Shown piece by piece: positions 10,749 to 20,713 of a stretch of DNA of 64,000 bases; the first letter of the stretch is position 1, and every line of letters begins with the position of its first letter. Origin of the DNA: Vibrio cidicii (GTDB taxonomy: Bacteria; Pseudomonadota; Gammaproteobacteria; Enterobacterales; Vibrionaceae). The DNA is taken from NCBI RefSeq assembly GCF_009763805.1, contig NZ_CP046804.1:2418001-2482000 (forward strand), given 5' to 3'. A program made the translations under genes and the position numbers. The notes under the pieces are model-generated. The model was given only the letters and a program-made list of their open reading frames with translations, was not told the origin of the DNA and searched no databases.

Positions 10749-10807
10749 AATATAGCATTTATATGTTTTACTAGCGCCATAACTCTTCATAGAAAAAGGG
10801 CTGGCTC

Positions 10808-11812
10808 ATGGCATTTAATCTTCGCAATCGCAATTTTCTCAAGCTGCTGGACTTCTCGCCGAAGGAAATTCAGTTTTTGCTGGACCTCTCCGCGCAGCTG
10901 AAAAAAGCCAAGTACGCCGGAACCGAGAAGAAAACCTTACAAGGCAAGAACATCGCGCTGATCTTCGAAAAAGCGTCGACCCGTACACGCTGCGCGTTTG
11001 AAGTGGCCGCTTTTGATCAAGGAGCACAGGTTTCTTACATCGGTCCATCCGGTTCGCAAATCGGCGACAAAGAGTCGATGAAAGATACCGCTCGAGTGCT
11101 CGGGCGAATGTACGATGGCATTCAGTATCGCGGCTTTGGTCAAGCGATTGTTGAAGAGCTTGGCGCCTACGCAGGCGTGCCTGTTTGGAACGGCCTGACC
11201 GACGAATTCCATCCCACGCAAATTCTTGCAGATTTCCTCACCATGCTAGAGCACGGCCAAGGTAAAGCCTTGCATCAAATCAAATTTGCCTATCTTGGCG
11301 ATGCGCGCAACAACATGGGTAATTCGCTCATGGTTGGCGCGGCCAAGATGGGCATGGACATTCGCTTAGTCGCGCCGAAAGCCTTTTGGCCGCAAGAGGA
11401 GTTAGTGACCCTTTGCCAAACCATTGCCAGCGAAAGCGGAGCAAAAATCACCTTAACCGAAAGCGTCGAAGAGGGCGTGGCCGGGTGTGATTTTCTCTAC
11501 ACCGATGTGTGGGTTTCCATGGGCGAAGCAGCGCAAGCGTGGGATGAGCGCGTGGCGCTGATGAAGCCGTATCAAGTCAATATGGCGATGCTCAAGCAAA
11601 CGGGCAATCCCGCGGTGAAATTTATGCACTGCTTACCCGCCTTCCATAACGATGAAACCGTCATCGGCAAACAAGTGGCGGAAAAATATGGGATGAAAGG
11701 GCTAGAAGTGACAGAAGAGGTGTTTGAATCAGACCACTCCATTGTCTTTGATGAAGCAGAAAATCGCATGCATACCATCAAAGCGGTGATGGTGGCAACG
11801 CTGGGCAGCTAA
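10808..11812 (+). CDS. argF: Ornithine carbamoyltransferase
   Basis: A 334-residue transcarbamylase that makes citrulline from ornithine and carbamoyl phosphate in arginine synthesis. The carbamoyl-phosphate loop is EKASTRTRC near residues 53-61, the second carbamoyl-phosphate site is HPTQ, and the ornithine-binding HCLPAFH motif is in the C-terminal half, which separates it from aspartate carbamoyltransferase. The length fits E. coli ArgF/ArgI (334). It lies between arcA and the pyrBI operon, so both carbamoyl-phosphate consumers are adjacent. Its place next to arcA could also let it act on citrulline in the deiminase pathway; that is inference. Confidence 0.97.
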   Translation: MAFNLRNRNFLKLLDFSPKEIQFLLDLSAQLKKAKYAGTEKKTLQGKNIALIFEKASTRTRCAFEVAAFDQGAQVSYIGPSGSQIGDKESMKDTARVLGRMYDGIQYRGFGQAIVEELGAYAGVPVWNGLTDEFHPTQILADFLTMLEHGQGKALHQIKFAYLGDARNNMGNSLMVGAAKMGMDIRLVAPKAFWPQEELVTLCQTIASESGAKITLTESVEEGVAGCDFLYTDVWVSMGEAAQAWDERVALMKPYQVNMAMLKQTGNPAVKFMHCLPAFHNDETVIGKQVAEKYGMKGLEVTEEVFESDHSIVFDEAENRMHTIKAVMVATLGS

Positions 11813-11869
11813 GCAAAATACGAGTGAGTTAATCGATTACATTAGCGCATAAAAGCTTGATGTAATCGC

Positions 11870-11897
11870 TTGCGCTCACGCGCTTGATGCGTATAAT
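11870..11897 (+). promoter_or_regulatory. pyrBI promoter
   Basis: TTGCGC at 11870-11875 and a perfect TATAAT at 11892-11897 are separated by 16 bases. They stand just before the leader peptide gene. Confidence 0.65.
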
Positions 11898-11925
11898 ACC
11901 CGGCAATTTGTCCGAGGGTTATGAA

Positions 11926-12033
11926 ATGACAACGCGTTTGACAACCAACACAGCACGACGAGCAGGCACTCAATCTCACCTGCATGGCGCTGTTTCTTCT
12001 GTCGTTGCATTGACTAATTCGATTGATTTTTAA
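11926..12033 (+). CDS. pyrL: pyrBI operon leader peptide
   Basis: A 35-codon frame starts at the ATG at 11926, after a GAGGG ribosome site, and ends with TAA at 12031-12033, inside the first bases of the attenuator stem. In E. coli, UTP-dependent transcription attenuation of pyrBI couples RNA polymerase pausing to translation of a leader that runs up to the terminator. The same arrangement is present here: T-rich coding sequence near the 3' end (codons for Val, Ser, Leu, Ile, Phe) and a stop that would place the ribosome over the stem. The peptide shows no resemblance to E. coli PyrL that I can see; position and geometry carry the call. Confidence 0.7.
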   Translation: MTTRLTTNTARRAGTQSHLHGAVSSVVALTNSIDF

Positions 12034-12059
12034 AGCCTCCCTCAATGGGAGGCTTTTTT
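12032..12059 (+). terminator. pyrBI attenuator
   Basis: A perfect 10-bp stem (12032-12041 with 12047-12056, loop TCAAT), GC-rich and followed by T, overlaps the stop of the leader peptide and lies 33 bases before pyrB. It fits a UTP-controlled attenuator. Confidence 0.85.
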
Positions 12060-12092
12060 ATTGCCTGAAACATTCAGATAGGGAAGACGACT

Positions 12093-13022
12093 ATGACAAA
12101 CTCGCTTTATAAAAAGCACATTATTTCCATTCCGGAGCTGAGCCGCGCTGAGCTGGAATTGATTGTCAAAACGGCTGGTCAACTCAAAGCAGAGCCAAAT
12201 CCAGATCTGATCAAAAACAAAGTGGTGGCGAGCTGCTTCTTCGAGCCTTCAACCCGAACCCGCTTGTCGTTTGAAACGGCGATTCAGCGCATCGGCGGCG
12301 ACGTGATTGGCTTTGACGATGGCGGAAACACCTCGCTGGCGAAAAAAGGCGAAACACTGGCCGATTCCGTGCAAGTGATCTCTAACTATGTGGATGCGTT
12401 TGTCATGCGCCACCCGCAAGAGGGCGCAGCGCGTTTGGCGTCGGAGTTCTCAAACGGCGTGCCCGTGATTAACGCGGGCGATGGCGCTAACCAGCATCCC
12501 ACACAAACCCTGCTTGATCTGTTCACCATTTCTGAAACCCAAGGCCGCTTGGACGAGCTCAACGTGGCGTTTGTCGGCGACCTCAAGTATGGCCGCACGG
12601 TCCACTCGCTCACTCAAGCACTGGCGAAATTTAACAACATCCGTTTCTTCTTTGTCGCACCTGATGCGCTGGCGATGCCAGAGTACATTCTGGAAGAGTT
12701 GGATGAAGCAGGCATCGCCTACAGCGTGCACAACGACATGGACAGCGTGATCCCAGAGTTAGATATTCTCTACATGACCCGCGTGCAAAAAGAGCGTTTC
12801 GATGCCTCAGAATATGTGCACATCAAATCGGCCTACATCCTCACCGCCGCGATGCTGGAAAATGCCCGCGATAACTTGAAAGTGCTGCACCCGCTGCCAC
12901 GCGTCGACGAGATCACCACCGATGTGGATAAAACGCCTTACGCTTACTACTTCCAGCAAGCAGGCAACGGCGTATACGCGCGTGAAGCCCTGTTAGCCCT
13001 AGTTTTGAATGAATCACTGTAA
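12093..13022 (+). CDS. pyrB: Aspartate carbamoyltransferase catalytic subunit
   Basis: The 309-residue catalytic chain of aspartate transcarbamylase, which makes carbamoyl-aspartate in the first committed step of pyrimidine synthesis. The carbamoyl-phosphate loop [13 protein letters not shown] is near residues 50-62, [10 protein letters not shown] marks the second carbamoyl-phosphate site, and [10 protein letters not shown] in the C-terminal half binds aspartate. Length agrees with E. coli PyrB (311). pyrI follows after 15 bases, so the holoenzyme is the allosteric type with regulatory chains. Expression is likely set by the leader and attenuator upstream. Confidence 0.98.
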   Translation: MTNSLYKKHIISIPELSRAELELIVKTAGQLKAEPNPDLIKNKVVASCFFEPSTRTRLSFETAIQRIGGDVIGFDDGGNTSLAKKGETLADSVQVISNYVDAFVMRHPQEGAARLASEFSNGVPVINAGDGANQHPTQTLLDLFTISETQGRLDELNVAFVGDLKYGRTVHSLTQALAKFNNIRFFFVAPDALAMPEYILEELDEAGIAYSVHNDMDSVIPELDILYMTRVQKERFDASEYVHIKSAYILTAAMLENARDNLKVLHPLPRVDEITTDVDKTPYAYYFQQAGNGVYAREALLALVLNESL

Positions 13023-13037
13023 TCGGAGAGAAATAGC

Positions 13038-13499
13038 ATGGAAAAAGAGACAAAATTGCAGGTTGAAGCGATTAAAAACGGTACAGTGATTGACCACATT
13101 CCGGCACAAGTGGGCATTAAGGTGCTGAAACTGTTCGATATGCATAACTCTTCCCAGCGCGTCACCATCGGCCTTAATCTGCCCTCTTCCGCGCTTGGCA
13201 GTAAAGATCTGCTCAAAATTGAGAACGTCTTCATCAGTGAAGAACAAGCGCGCAAACTGGCGCTGTATGCCCCGCACGCGACCGTTAACCAAATCGAAAA
13301 CTACCACGTGGTGAAGAAACTGGCATTAGAGTTGCCGGAGTTTGTCAGCGATGTGTTCGAGTGCCCGAACAGCAACTGCATTTCTCACAACGAGCCCGTG
13401 GCCAGCAGCTTTCGCGTGTTTGAAAAGAAAGGCGATGTGCGCTTGAAATGCAAATACTGCGAGAAAGTATTTTCACGCGAAATCGTCACCGAACGTTAA
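13038..13499 (+). CDS. pyrI: Aspartate carbamoyltransferase regulatory subunit
   Basis: The 153-residue regulatory chain that binds CTP and ATP and gives aspartate transcarbamylase its feedback control. The four zinc cysteines are Cys109, Cys114, Cys138 and Cys141, the same positions as in E. coli PyrI, and the N-terminal allosteric domain has the usual KVLKLF and TIGLNLPS segments. The start has a GGAGAG ribosome site. The gene follows pyrB directly and ends at a hairpin terminator. Confidence 0.98.
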   Translation: MEKETKLQVEAIKNGTVIDHIPAQVGIKVLKLFDMHNSSQRVTIGLNLPSSALGSKDLLKIENVFISEEQARKLALYAPHATVNQIENYHVVKKLALELPEFVSDVFECPNSNCISHNEPVASSFRVFEKKGDVRLKCKYCEKVFSREIVTER

Positions 13500-13514
13500 T
13501 CGTCACAAGCACTT

Positions 13515-13540
13515 CCCAGCCTTCGCGGCTGGGGATTTTC
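13515..13540 (+). terminator. Terminator after pyrI
   Basis: A 7-bp CCCAGCC/GGCTGGG stem (13515-13521 with 13527-13533) with a short loop is followed by GATTTTC. It is a modest terminator before ridA. Confidence 0.6.
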
Positions 13541-13614
13541 TCTTTACCAATCATCCCTTTCGCGGCACACTGAAGCCTCTTTTGTTTTCCCCTCAATCAA
13601 GATGGAACATAACA

Positions 13615-14004
13615 ATGACTAAAGTACTTCACACTGATTCGGCGCCTGCGGCCATCGGCCCTTACATTCAAGGTGTTGACCTTGGCAACATGGTCCTAAC
13701 GTCTGGTCAGATCCCCGTCAACCCTGCGACTGGCGAAATCCCAGCAGAGATCGCAGCGCAAGCACGTCAGTCGCTCGACAACGTCAAAGCCGTGGTCGAA
13801 GCCTCTGGCCTGAGCGTGGGTGACATCGTAAAAATGACGGTTTTCGTCAAAGATTTAAATGACTTCGGTACAGTGAATGACGTGTACGGCAAGTTTTTTG
13901 ACGAGCACAACGTGGCGCACTACCCAGCGCGCTCTTGCGTAGAAGTGGCTCGCCTACCGAAAGATGTTGGCATCGAAATCGAAGCGATTGCGGTACGCAA
14001 ATAA
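13615..14004 (+). CDS. ridA: RidA family reactive enamine/imine deaminase
   Basis: A 129-residue RidA (YjgF/TdcF) protein, which hydrolyses reactive 2-aminoacrylate and related enamines made by PLP enzymes. The conserved block YPARSCVEVARLP contains the catalytic arginine, and IEIEAIAV at the end contains the conserved glutamate. I start at the ATG at 13615 (MTKVLHTDSAPAAIGPY), the normal family start; the longer frame from 13582 would add eleven residues not seen in RidA. It lies after pyrI, the same neighbour as in E. coli and other Vibrio. Confidence 0.95.
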   Translation: MTKVLHTDSAPAAIGPYIQGVDLGNMVLTSGQIPVNPATGEIPAEIAAQARQSLDNVKAVVEASGLSVGDIVKMTVFVKDLNDFGTVNDVYGKFFDEHNVAHYPARSCVEVARLPKDVGIEIEAIAVRK

Positions 14005-14040
14005 TCGATTGAGTCGGCTCACAGAGCGTGACAAAAAGTA

Positions 14041-14066
14041 AGGGTGACATGAGGTCACCCTTTTTT
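14041..14066 (+). terminator. Terminator after ridA
   Basis: An 8-bp stem (AGGGTGAC at 14041-14048 with GTCACCCT at 14054-14061) is followed by six T. It lies between ridA and the convergent dehydrogenase gene. Confidence 0.85.
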
Positions 14067-14080
14067 GTCTCTGCGCGAGC

Positions 14081-15043
14081 TTACACTACGCGATTTAACG
14101 CTTCGCCGCGCCAAAACGCATTGATGTTTTCCATCAGGATCTCGGCCAGTTTGCTGATCGCCGAATCACTGCCCCACGCCACATGAGGCGTGAGCAGCAA
14201 GTTTGGCAGTGCCATGTTCGCCAACAGCGGATTGGTTGCATCTGCAGGCTCTTGGCTAAACACATCCACACCCGCACCGGCAATCACACCATTTTTCAGC
14301 GCAGCGACCAACGCCAGTTCATCGACCAAACCACCTCGGCCAGCATTGAGTAAAATCGCCGATGGCTTCATTTGCGTCAGTTCATCCGCACCAATCAAAT
14401 TGACCGTGTGCTCAGACAGCGGACAGTGCAAACTTATGGCGTCACTACTTTGCAGCACTTCGCTAAACGGCAGATACCCCTCGCGGCACTGCGTCGCTCC
14501 TTTGTGCTCAGCAAAAAGCACCTGCATACCCAGCGCTCGCGCCAGTTTGGCGGTGGCTTGGCCCAGAGCACCTGCGCCAATAATGCCTAAGGTTGTACCA
14601 GCAATATCACCAATCGGATGGGTAAAAAAGCAGAACTGCTTATCTTTTTGCCAGACGCCAGCAGCAATATCTTGATGATAAGCAAACAGATTACGTCTTA
14701 GGGCAAACAGCATCGCCATCACATGTTCCGGCACTGAGTTGCCCGCATAGCCTCGCACGTTACTCACCGCGATCTGCTTGGCCGCGCAGTAGTCCACATC
14801 CACGTTATTAAACCCGGTGGCTGCCACCGCTATCAGACGCAGATTGGGCAGTTGACTTAACACCGTTTGGTCTAACACCACCTTGTTGGTGATAACCATA
14901 TCGGCCTCTTGCAGGCGTTCCACCACTTGCTCTGGCGAGGTGAGAGGGTACTCAATCCAGTGGTGAGCAAAATCGACTTGCGGCAGTGGTATGTGAGCGG
15001 GAATGGTGGCTCGGTCGAGAAACACGATAGTGGGCAGTGACAT
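14081..15043 (-). CDS. D-2-hydroxyacid dehydrogenase (glycerate dehydrogenase-like)
   Basis: A 320-residue NAD(P)-dependent D-isomer-specific 2-hydroxyacid dehydrogenase. The nucleotide-binding site GIIGAGALGQATAKLA is near residues 154-169, the catalytic arginine is in LLNAGRGGLVD, and the catalytic histidine is in TPHVAWGS. The segment NSVPEHVMAMLFALRRN resembles HprA (glycerate/hydroxypyruvate reductase), the best guess for the substrate. It lies on the minus strand downstream of rluA, separated by about 30 bases, and may be co-transcribed with it. The exact hydroxyacid is not settled by sequence. Confidence 0.85.
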   Translation of the reverse strand: MSLPTIVFLDRATIPAHIPLPQVDFAHHWIEYPLTSPEQVVERLQEADMVITNKVVLDQTVLSQLPNLRLIAVAATGFNNVDVDYCAAKQIAVSNVRGYAGNSVPEHVMAMLFALRRNLFAYHQDIAAGVWQKDKQFCFFTHPIGDIAGTTLGIIGAGALGQATAKLARALGMQVLFAEHKGATQCREGYLPFSEVLQSSDAISLHCPLSEHTVNLIGADELTQMKPSAILLNAGRGGLVDELALVAALKNGVIAGAGVDVFSQEPADATNPLLANMALPNLLLTPHVAWGSDSAISKLAEILMENINAFWRGEALNRVV

Positions 15044-15079
15044 AGCAACTCCTGTAATGCACTGCCCATCGATGGTTGA

Positions 15080-15832
15080 TTAAGGGTTGGACAGCGTTTT
15101 GTAATCCGGTAATTTACGCGCAGGATCGTAATAAGAAAAGATCATCTCTTGCGCCTCCGGATAAAAATCACACGGCACAAAGATGCTGCGCAGCCAACGA
15201 TTCTTCGGATGATAAAAGCTCAGCTCGGCGGCATGCAACTCTAAACGTGCAGAAAAGGCGCGCGCTTCACCGCTGGCGTAAAACTCATCCCCGACAATCG
15301 GATGACCGATGGACTGCATGTGCACGCGCAGTTGGTGAGTACGACCAGTGATCGGTAGCAGGCGCATGATGGTGGTTTTCTCACCATTAGGGTGCACTTC
15401 ACGCTTGGCCACATGGAACTTGGTCTGCGATGGCCTGCCCTCTTCATGACACACTTTCTGCAACGGACGATTTGGCCAGTCGACAATCAGCGGCAGATCG
15501 ATCATGCCTTCATCGGCTTCCACATGGCCCCAAACGCGAGCGTAGTAGATTTTGTGCGTTAAACGGTATTGAAACTGCTTCTTCAGTGCCGATTCTGCAT
15601 GTTTGCCTTTGGCGAGCAGCATCAAGCCTGAGGTGGCGAGATCCAAACGGTGTACCACTTGAATGTCTGGATCTTGCTGTTTCAAACGACTCCAGACGCT
15701 GTCGTTGTATTGCGGCAAGCGCCCCGGCACCGACAGCAGGCCAGACGGCTTATTGACCACCAAAATATGCCCATCTTCATAGACAATGTCTATCCAAGGG
15801 TCGGTCGGCGGATGGTATTCAAACTCAGACAT
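15080..15832 (-). CDS. rluA: Dual-specificity pseudouridine synthase RluA
   Basis: A 250-residue pseudouridine synthase of the RluA type, which modifies U746 of 23S rRNA and U32 of several tRNAs in E. coli. The catalytic aspartate is Asp64 in the HRLDLATSGL motif, the same number as in E. coli RluA. There is no N-terminal S4 domain, so it is not RluC or RluD. It sits directly downstream of rapA, as in E. coli, which supports the name RluA over other paralogues. Confidence 0.92.
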   Translation of the reverse strand: MSEFEYHPPTDPWIDIVYEDGHILVVNKPSGLLSVPGRLPQYNDSVWSRLKQQDPDIQVVHRLDLATSGLMLLAKGKHAESALKKQFQYRLTHKIYYARVWGHVEADEGMIDLPLIVDWPNRPLQKVCHEEGRPSQTKFHVAKREVHPNGEKTTIMRLLPITGRTHQLRVHMQSIGHPIVGDEFYASGEARAFSARLELHAAELSFYHPKNRWLRSIFVPCDFYPEAQEMIFSYYDPARKLPDYKTLSNP

Positions 15833-15903
15833 AAAAGTGTCTCATAACAAAATCAATCAAGGTCGCCCATCGCATGGCATATCCAGCCGATGGGCGACGC
15901 GAA

Positions 15904-18814
15904 TTAGTTGTGGCTGACCACAATCAAACGCAGTGAATCAAGCTGGTACTGCGCTTTGCCAATGTAACCACTCAGCTCTTTGATTTGCGCGTCAATCGCT
16001 TCCAACTCTTCGTCACGAATATTCGGGTTGACCGCTTTCAGCGCTTGCAGACGTTCCAGCTCACCATTGAGGCTTTGCTGCATCTCTTGCTGTGCTTGCT
16101 GACGAATCGCTTCGACGCGCTCAACCACCAACGCATCACCAGACTCGATCAAACGGTGAATATCTTGCTGTACCGACGAAACCAGTTTGCTGGCCAGATG
16201 ACGGTTCACTGGGCTAAGTTGACGGTTAAAGCCTTCAAACTCAACTTGAGCCGACAAATCGTTGCCGCGCGCATCCATCATCAAACGGATGGGCGTGCGC
16301 GGTAGGAAACGGCCGATGCCGCTGCGTTTTGGCGCTTGGGCATCCACTGCATAAATCAGCTCGAGCAAAATTGTGCCAACTGGCAACGCTTTGTTCTTCA
16401 GCAGCGACACCGCACATGTGCCGACACCTTCGCTCATCAACAGGTCGATACCGCCCTGAATCATCGGGTGTTCCCAACTGATAAAGTGCATGTCTTCACG
16501 CGACAGCGCCGTATCGCGGTCAAACGTGATGGTCGCGCCTTCGTACGGTAGGCCCGGGTAGCTTGGCACCATCATGTGCTCGGATGGCGTAACGACAATC
16601 GCGTTTTCGCCTTTATCGTCTTGGTTAAGGCCAATGGTATCAAACAGGCTCAGCGCAAAGCTCACCAAGTTGGTATCGCCATCTTTGCCCGCGATCTCTG
16701 CCACGATCTGCTGCGCTTTTTCGCCACCGTTAGAGTGCATTTCCAACAGGCGATCACGCCCTTGTTCTAACTGCGCTTTTAGCTCGAGGTTCATTTTGGC
16801 CGATTGGGCAATCACCTCTTCCAGCGGCGTACTGTCACCGGATGCGAGGATCTCAATCAGCGTATCGGCGTATTGATCATACACCGCACGACCGGTTGGG
16901 CAGGTTTCGGCAAACGCATTCAAGCCTTCATCGAAACCAACGCGCGAGCACCTCTTGCGCAGTGCCTTGCAGGTAAGGGACATGAATGTCGATATCACGT
17001 TTTTGTCCGATGCGATCCAAACGGCCAATTCGCTGCTCAAGCAGATCCGGGTTAAACGGCAAATCAAACATCACCAACTGGTTAGCGAACTGGAAGTTAC
17101 GGCCTTCTGAGCCGATCTCACTACAGATCAGCACCTGAGCGCCGCCCTCTTCCTGAGCAAAGTACGCCGCCGCTTTGTCGCGCTCGAGAATCGACATGCC
17201 TTCGTGGAACACGGTGGCGCGAATGCCTTCACGCTCGCGCAGCGCTTGCTCTAGTTGTAATGCCGTGCTGGAGCGCGAGGCGATAACCAAAATTTTCTCG
17301 CTGCGTTTGGCGAGAATTTTTTCCAGCAGCCAGTTTACCCGCGAGTCAAATTGCCACCAGCTTGAATCGTCCCCTTCAAACTCTTGGAAGATCTCTTCCG
17401 GATAAAGGTTTTTCATCGCACGCGCTTCCGGCGTCATTTTACCGCCAATCATGCCTGAAACGCGCATTGAGGTAGTGTATTGCGATGGGATCGGCATCGG
17501 CAGCAGGTGCACGTTACGCACTGGGAAGCCTTTGATGGCCGCACGAGTGTTACGGAATAGAACACGTCCCGTGCCGTGGCGATCCATCAGGTTGTCAATC
17601 AGCTCTTGGCGCGCAGCAGCTTTGCTCTCTTCGTCGGCGTTGCTTTCAATAATACGGAACAGCGGTTCAACGTCCTGCTCCGAAAGCAGTTCAGTGATCT
17701 GATTTTTTGCCTCATCAGGCAGCAGCTTGCCCGAAAACAGGGCAGTGATCGCATCGGCAACTGGCGCGTATTGCGCTTCTTCTTCGACAAACGCCTCGTA
17801 GTCGTAGAAACGGTCTGAATCCAGCAGGCGCAGACGGGCAAAGTGACTCTCGCGGCCAAGCTGCTCGGGGGTCGCGGTCAGCAGCAATACGCCCGGCGTG
17901 CGCTCAGCCAGCCCTTCAATCACTTGGTAGCCGCGGCTTGGTTTGTCTTGGCTCCATTCCAAGTGGTGCGCTTCATCGACCACCAACAGATCCCAATCCG
18001 CCTCCAGTGCTTGCTCAAAACGTTTGCGACTTTTGCGCAAGAAATCCAGTGAACAGAGCACGTACTGCTGGGTGTCAAATGGGTTGTCCGATTCGGCGAA
18101 TGCTTCAACGCAGCGCTCTTCGTCAAAAATCGAGAAATGCAGGTTGAAACGACGCATCATTTCCACCAGCCACTGGTGCTGCAAAGTTTCCGGCACCACG
18201 ATCAAAATGCGCTCAGCACGACCAAGCAGCACTTGTTGATGAATGATCATCCCCGCTTCGATGGTTTTACCTAGGCCAACTTCATCTGCCAGTAATACGC
18301 GTGGCGCATGACGACGACCCACTTCGTGGGCAATGTAAAGCTGGTGAGGAATAAGGCCAGCGCGCATGCCACAGAGGCCGCGCATTGGGCTGCGATGCTG
18401 CTCATACTGATTTTTCAATGCGCGGTAACGCAGCACGAAGTTATCCATGCGGTCGATTTGACCGGCGTACATTTTGTCTTGCGGCTTGTTGAAACGGATT
18501 TGGTTACTAAGGAAAATTTCACGCAGCGCGACTCCGGTCTCTTCGGTGTCTTCGCGCGTGCCGAGGTAAGTGTAAAGGCCTTTCTCTTCAACCACTTGTT
18601 CCACACGCAGTGACCAGCCTTCTTGACACTCCACGACATCACCGACGTTAAAAATCACTCGGGTTACTGGGGCATCGTTACTGGCATAAACACGGTTTTC
18701 CTCTGAAGCGGCGAACATTAATGTCACCGTTCGCGCATCTAATGCGACCACCGTACCTAAACCCAAATCACTTTCCGTATCGCTGATCCAGCGTTGCCCC
18801 AGAGCAAATGTCAT
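15904..18814 (-). CDS. rapA: RNA polymerase-associated ATPase RapA, apparent frameshift
   Basis: A Swi2/Snf2-type ATPase that binds RNA polymerase and helps it recycle after termination. Walker A (DEVGLGKT, residues 177-184) and DEAH (280-283) are present, followed by a second helicase lobe with [10 protein letters not shown] and DRIGQ. The first frame runs from 18814 to a stop at 16928; the rest lies in another frame ending at 15904. Removing one base in GAAAC at 16933-16937 joins ...EVLARWF to DEGLNAF and gives 969 residues, one more than E. coli RapA (968). The gene is therefore best read as whole with a one-base insertion. Neighbour rluA supports the assignment. Confidence 0.93.
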
Positions 18815-19334
18815 GAATTGACTACCTCGTTTTGATTATGAATTCTAAAAGCTTAGTTCTGCTTACGCCCCTCGCCAACCGGGAAAAGGCGAATAATTCG
18901 CTGTAAAAATCGCCGCAGAAAAAGGCCGCTAATCTTACTTGATGCCGTGATGGAGGTCACGCCCAAACACTGGGATTCACTTTATTTTTTTTCACCAAGC
19001 GTGGATGAAATCAAAATGTAAAAAACTCATGGCATTTGTGGGATCTGGTGTGATCAAATTTGCGTATACTTAAACAGAACCTATTCGTCGCCTCTCGTCA
19101 GAAAGCGGACAGCGGCACAGATAATGCAGGTTCTCGGTACACGTTTAGGATCAACACGGGTTTGCAGTAAGTCGTCTCGCTACTCGGTTGACATGCCATA
19201 TGCGCCCCCAATGGTGCCTCTGTCGGTAATGGCCGGAAGTATTCGACCTCTGCTGCAAGCATACGGCCAAGCAGAAGATCTCTGTCTTCGCTTGGTACTG
19301 AGCAAGCAAAGCCGCGTTGCGGCAAGGAGACGCT
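18815..19334. other. Intergenic region between rapA and the phoH-like gene
   Basis: This 520-base divergent region has no supported gene. The left third must hold the rapA promoter. TATACT at 19065-19070 is a fair -10 box for the phoH-like gene, without a good -35. From there about 265 bases of leader run to the start codon, with a GCCGC/GCGGC hairpin and the AAGGAG ribosome site near its end. The small frames on both strands in this leader have no protein-like features. Confidence 0.5.
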
Positions 19335-20711
19335 ATGGGCGATACCGACCGGAAACTGTTTGTACTTGATACCAACATACTGCTACACGAACCCTTCGCT
19401 ATCTACTCGTTCAAAGAGCACGACGTGGTGATACCCATGACGGTGCTTGAAGAGCTGGACCGAATCAAAGACAGTAAACGAGATGTGGCGCGCGATGCGC
19501 GCGTGGCGATTCGTGCACTGGAAGACCTCTTTCGCGATGCCACCCCGGATGAAATTTCAGAAGGCATTCCCGTCTCCGGGGAAGGCAACAGTCGCGGTAC
19601 CATTGCTATTCTGGCCGATTTCGAACTGCAAGAAACGGTCAAAGCCTTTGCCGATAAAGCGGGCGACAACCGCATTCTCAACGCCGTGCTCTATCTGCAA
19701 AACAAACGTGCGCCACGTGAAGTGGTGCTGGTGACCAAAGACATCAACATGCGTCTGCGCGCCAAAGGGGCCGGTGTACGCTTTGTTGAAGACTATCGCA
19801 CCGACCAACTGATTGACGATATTCAATACCTCACCAAAGGCTTTCAACAGCGTGAAGGCGATTTTTGGCAAAACGTGGATCAGGTTGAGAGCCGCACGCT
19901 CGGCGGCCGGACCTATCACACCCTCGATAGAGCGCCGTTCGACCCAACTTTTATTAACCAATATGTGATTGATGAAGAGAGCGACTTCGCCGGCCGTGTG
20001 GCGGAGATTGACGGCGACAAACTAACACTGCTCGACATCAGTCGCGAGCGCATGATGCACCGCCGTGCTTGGGATATCTCACCGAAGAACATCTATCAGG
20101 CGATGGCGCTGGATGCGCTGCTGGATCCGACCATTGACCTTGTTATTCTCACTGGCGCGGCGGGCAGTGGTAAAACCTTGCTTGCCATGGCCGCTGCGCT
20201 AGAGCAAACCATAGAGAAAAAGATGTTCGATAAGATCATCGTGACGCGCAACACGCCAGACATCGGCGAGTCAATCGGCTTCTTGCCCGGCACCGAGGAG
20301 GAAAAAATGATGCCTTGGCTTGCGTCCGTGACCGATACACTGGAAGCGCTGCACAAAAACGATCACTGCACCGAAGGCTCGCTCAAATACATCGTCGATA
20401 AAGCCAACATTCAGTTCAAATCGATCAACTTTATGCGCGGCCGTTCGATTCAAAATGCGTTTGTCTTACTGGATGAGTGCCAAAACCTCACCGCATCGCA
20501 AATCAAAACCATCATCACCCGTTGTGGGGAAGGCACTAAGATCGTCTGTTCCGGTAACCTGGCGCAGATTGATTCCCACTACCTGACTCCAGTCACCTCG
20601 GGCCTGACCTACATGGTCGAGCGCTTTAAGAATTTCGAAGGCAGTGCCAACATCCACCTCAATGGTGTGGTGCGTAGCCGCTTGGCGGAATTTGCCGAGG
20701 AGAATTTGTAG
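19335..20711 (+). CDS. PIN domain-PhoH family ATPase
   Basis: A 458-residue two-domain protein. Residues 1-150 are a PIN nuclease domain (FVLDTNILLHEP with Asp12; VLEELDRIK; DNRILNAVL). Residues 250-458 are a PhoH ATPase with Walker A GAAGSGKT at 274-281 and FVLLDECQN as Walker B. PIN-PhoH fusions are thought to be RNA-unwinding nucleases; the cellular substrate is not established. I chose the ATG at 19335 because a perfect AAGGAG lies seven bases before it; the GTG/ATG-frame extension to 19317 overlaps that site. A heptanucleotide array follows the stop codon at once. Confidence 0.88.
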   Translation: MGDTDRKLFVLDTNILLHEPFAIYSFKEHDVVIPMTVLEELDRIKDSKRDVARDARVAIRALEDLFRDATPDEISEGIPVSGEGNSRGTIAILADFELQETVKAFADKAGDNRILNAVLYLQNKRAPREVVLVTKDINMRLRAKGAGVRFVEDYRTDQLIDDIQYLTKGFQQREGDFWQNVDQVESRTLGGRTYHTLDRAPFDPTFINQYVIDEESDFAGRVAEIDGDKLTLLDISRERMMHRRAWDISPKNIYQAMALDALLDPTIDLVILTGAAGSGKTLLAMAAALEQTIEKKMFDKIIVTRNTPDIGESIGFLPGTEEEKMMPWLASVTDTLEALHKNDHCTEGSLKYIVDKANIQFKSINFMRGRSIQNAFVLLDECQNLTASQIKTIITRCGEGTKIVCSGNLAQIDSHYLTPVTSGLTYMVERFKNFEGSANIHLNGVVRSRLAEFAEENL

Positions 20712-20713
20712 TG

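Noticed and set aside
19098..19325. Minus-strand small protein gene in the leader of the PIN-PhoH gene
   Set aside because: A 75-codon frame with no ribosome site and no protein-like pattern. It overlaps the leader and its hairpin.
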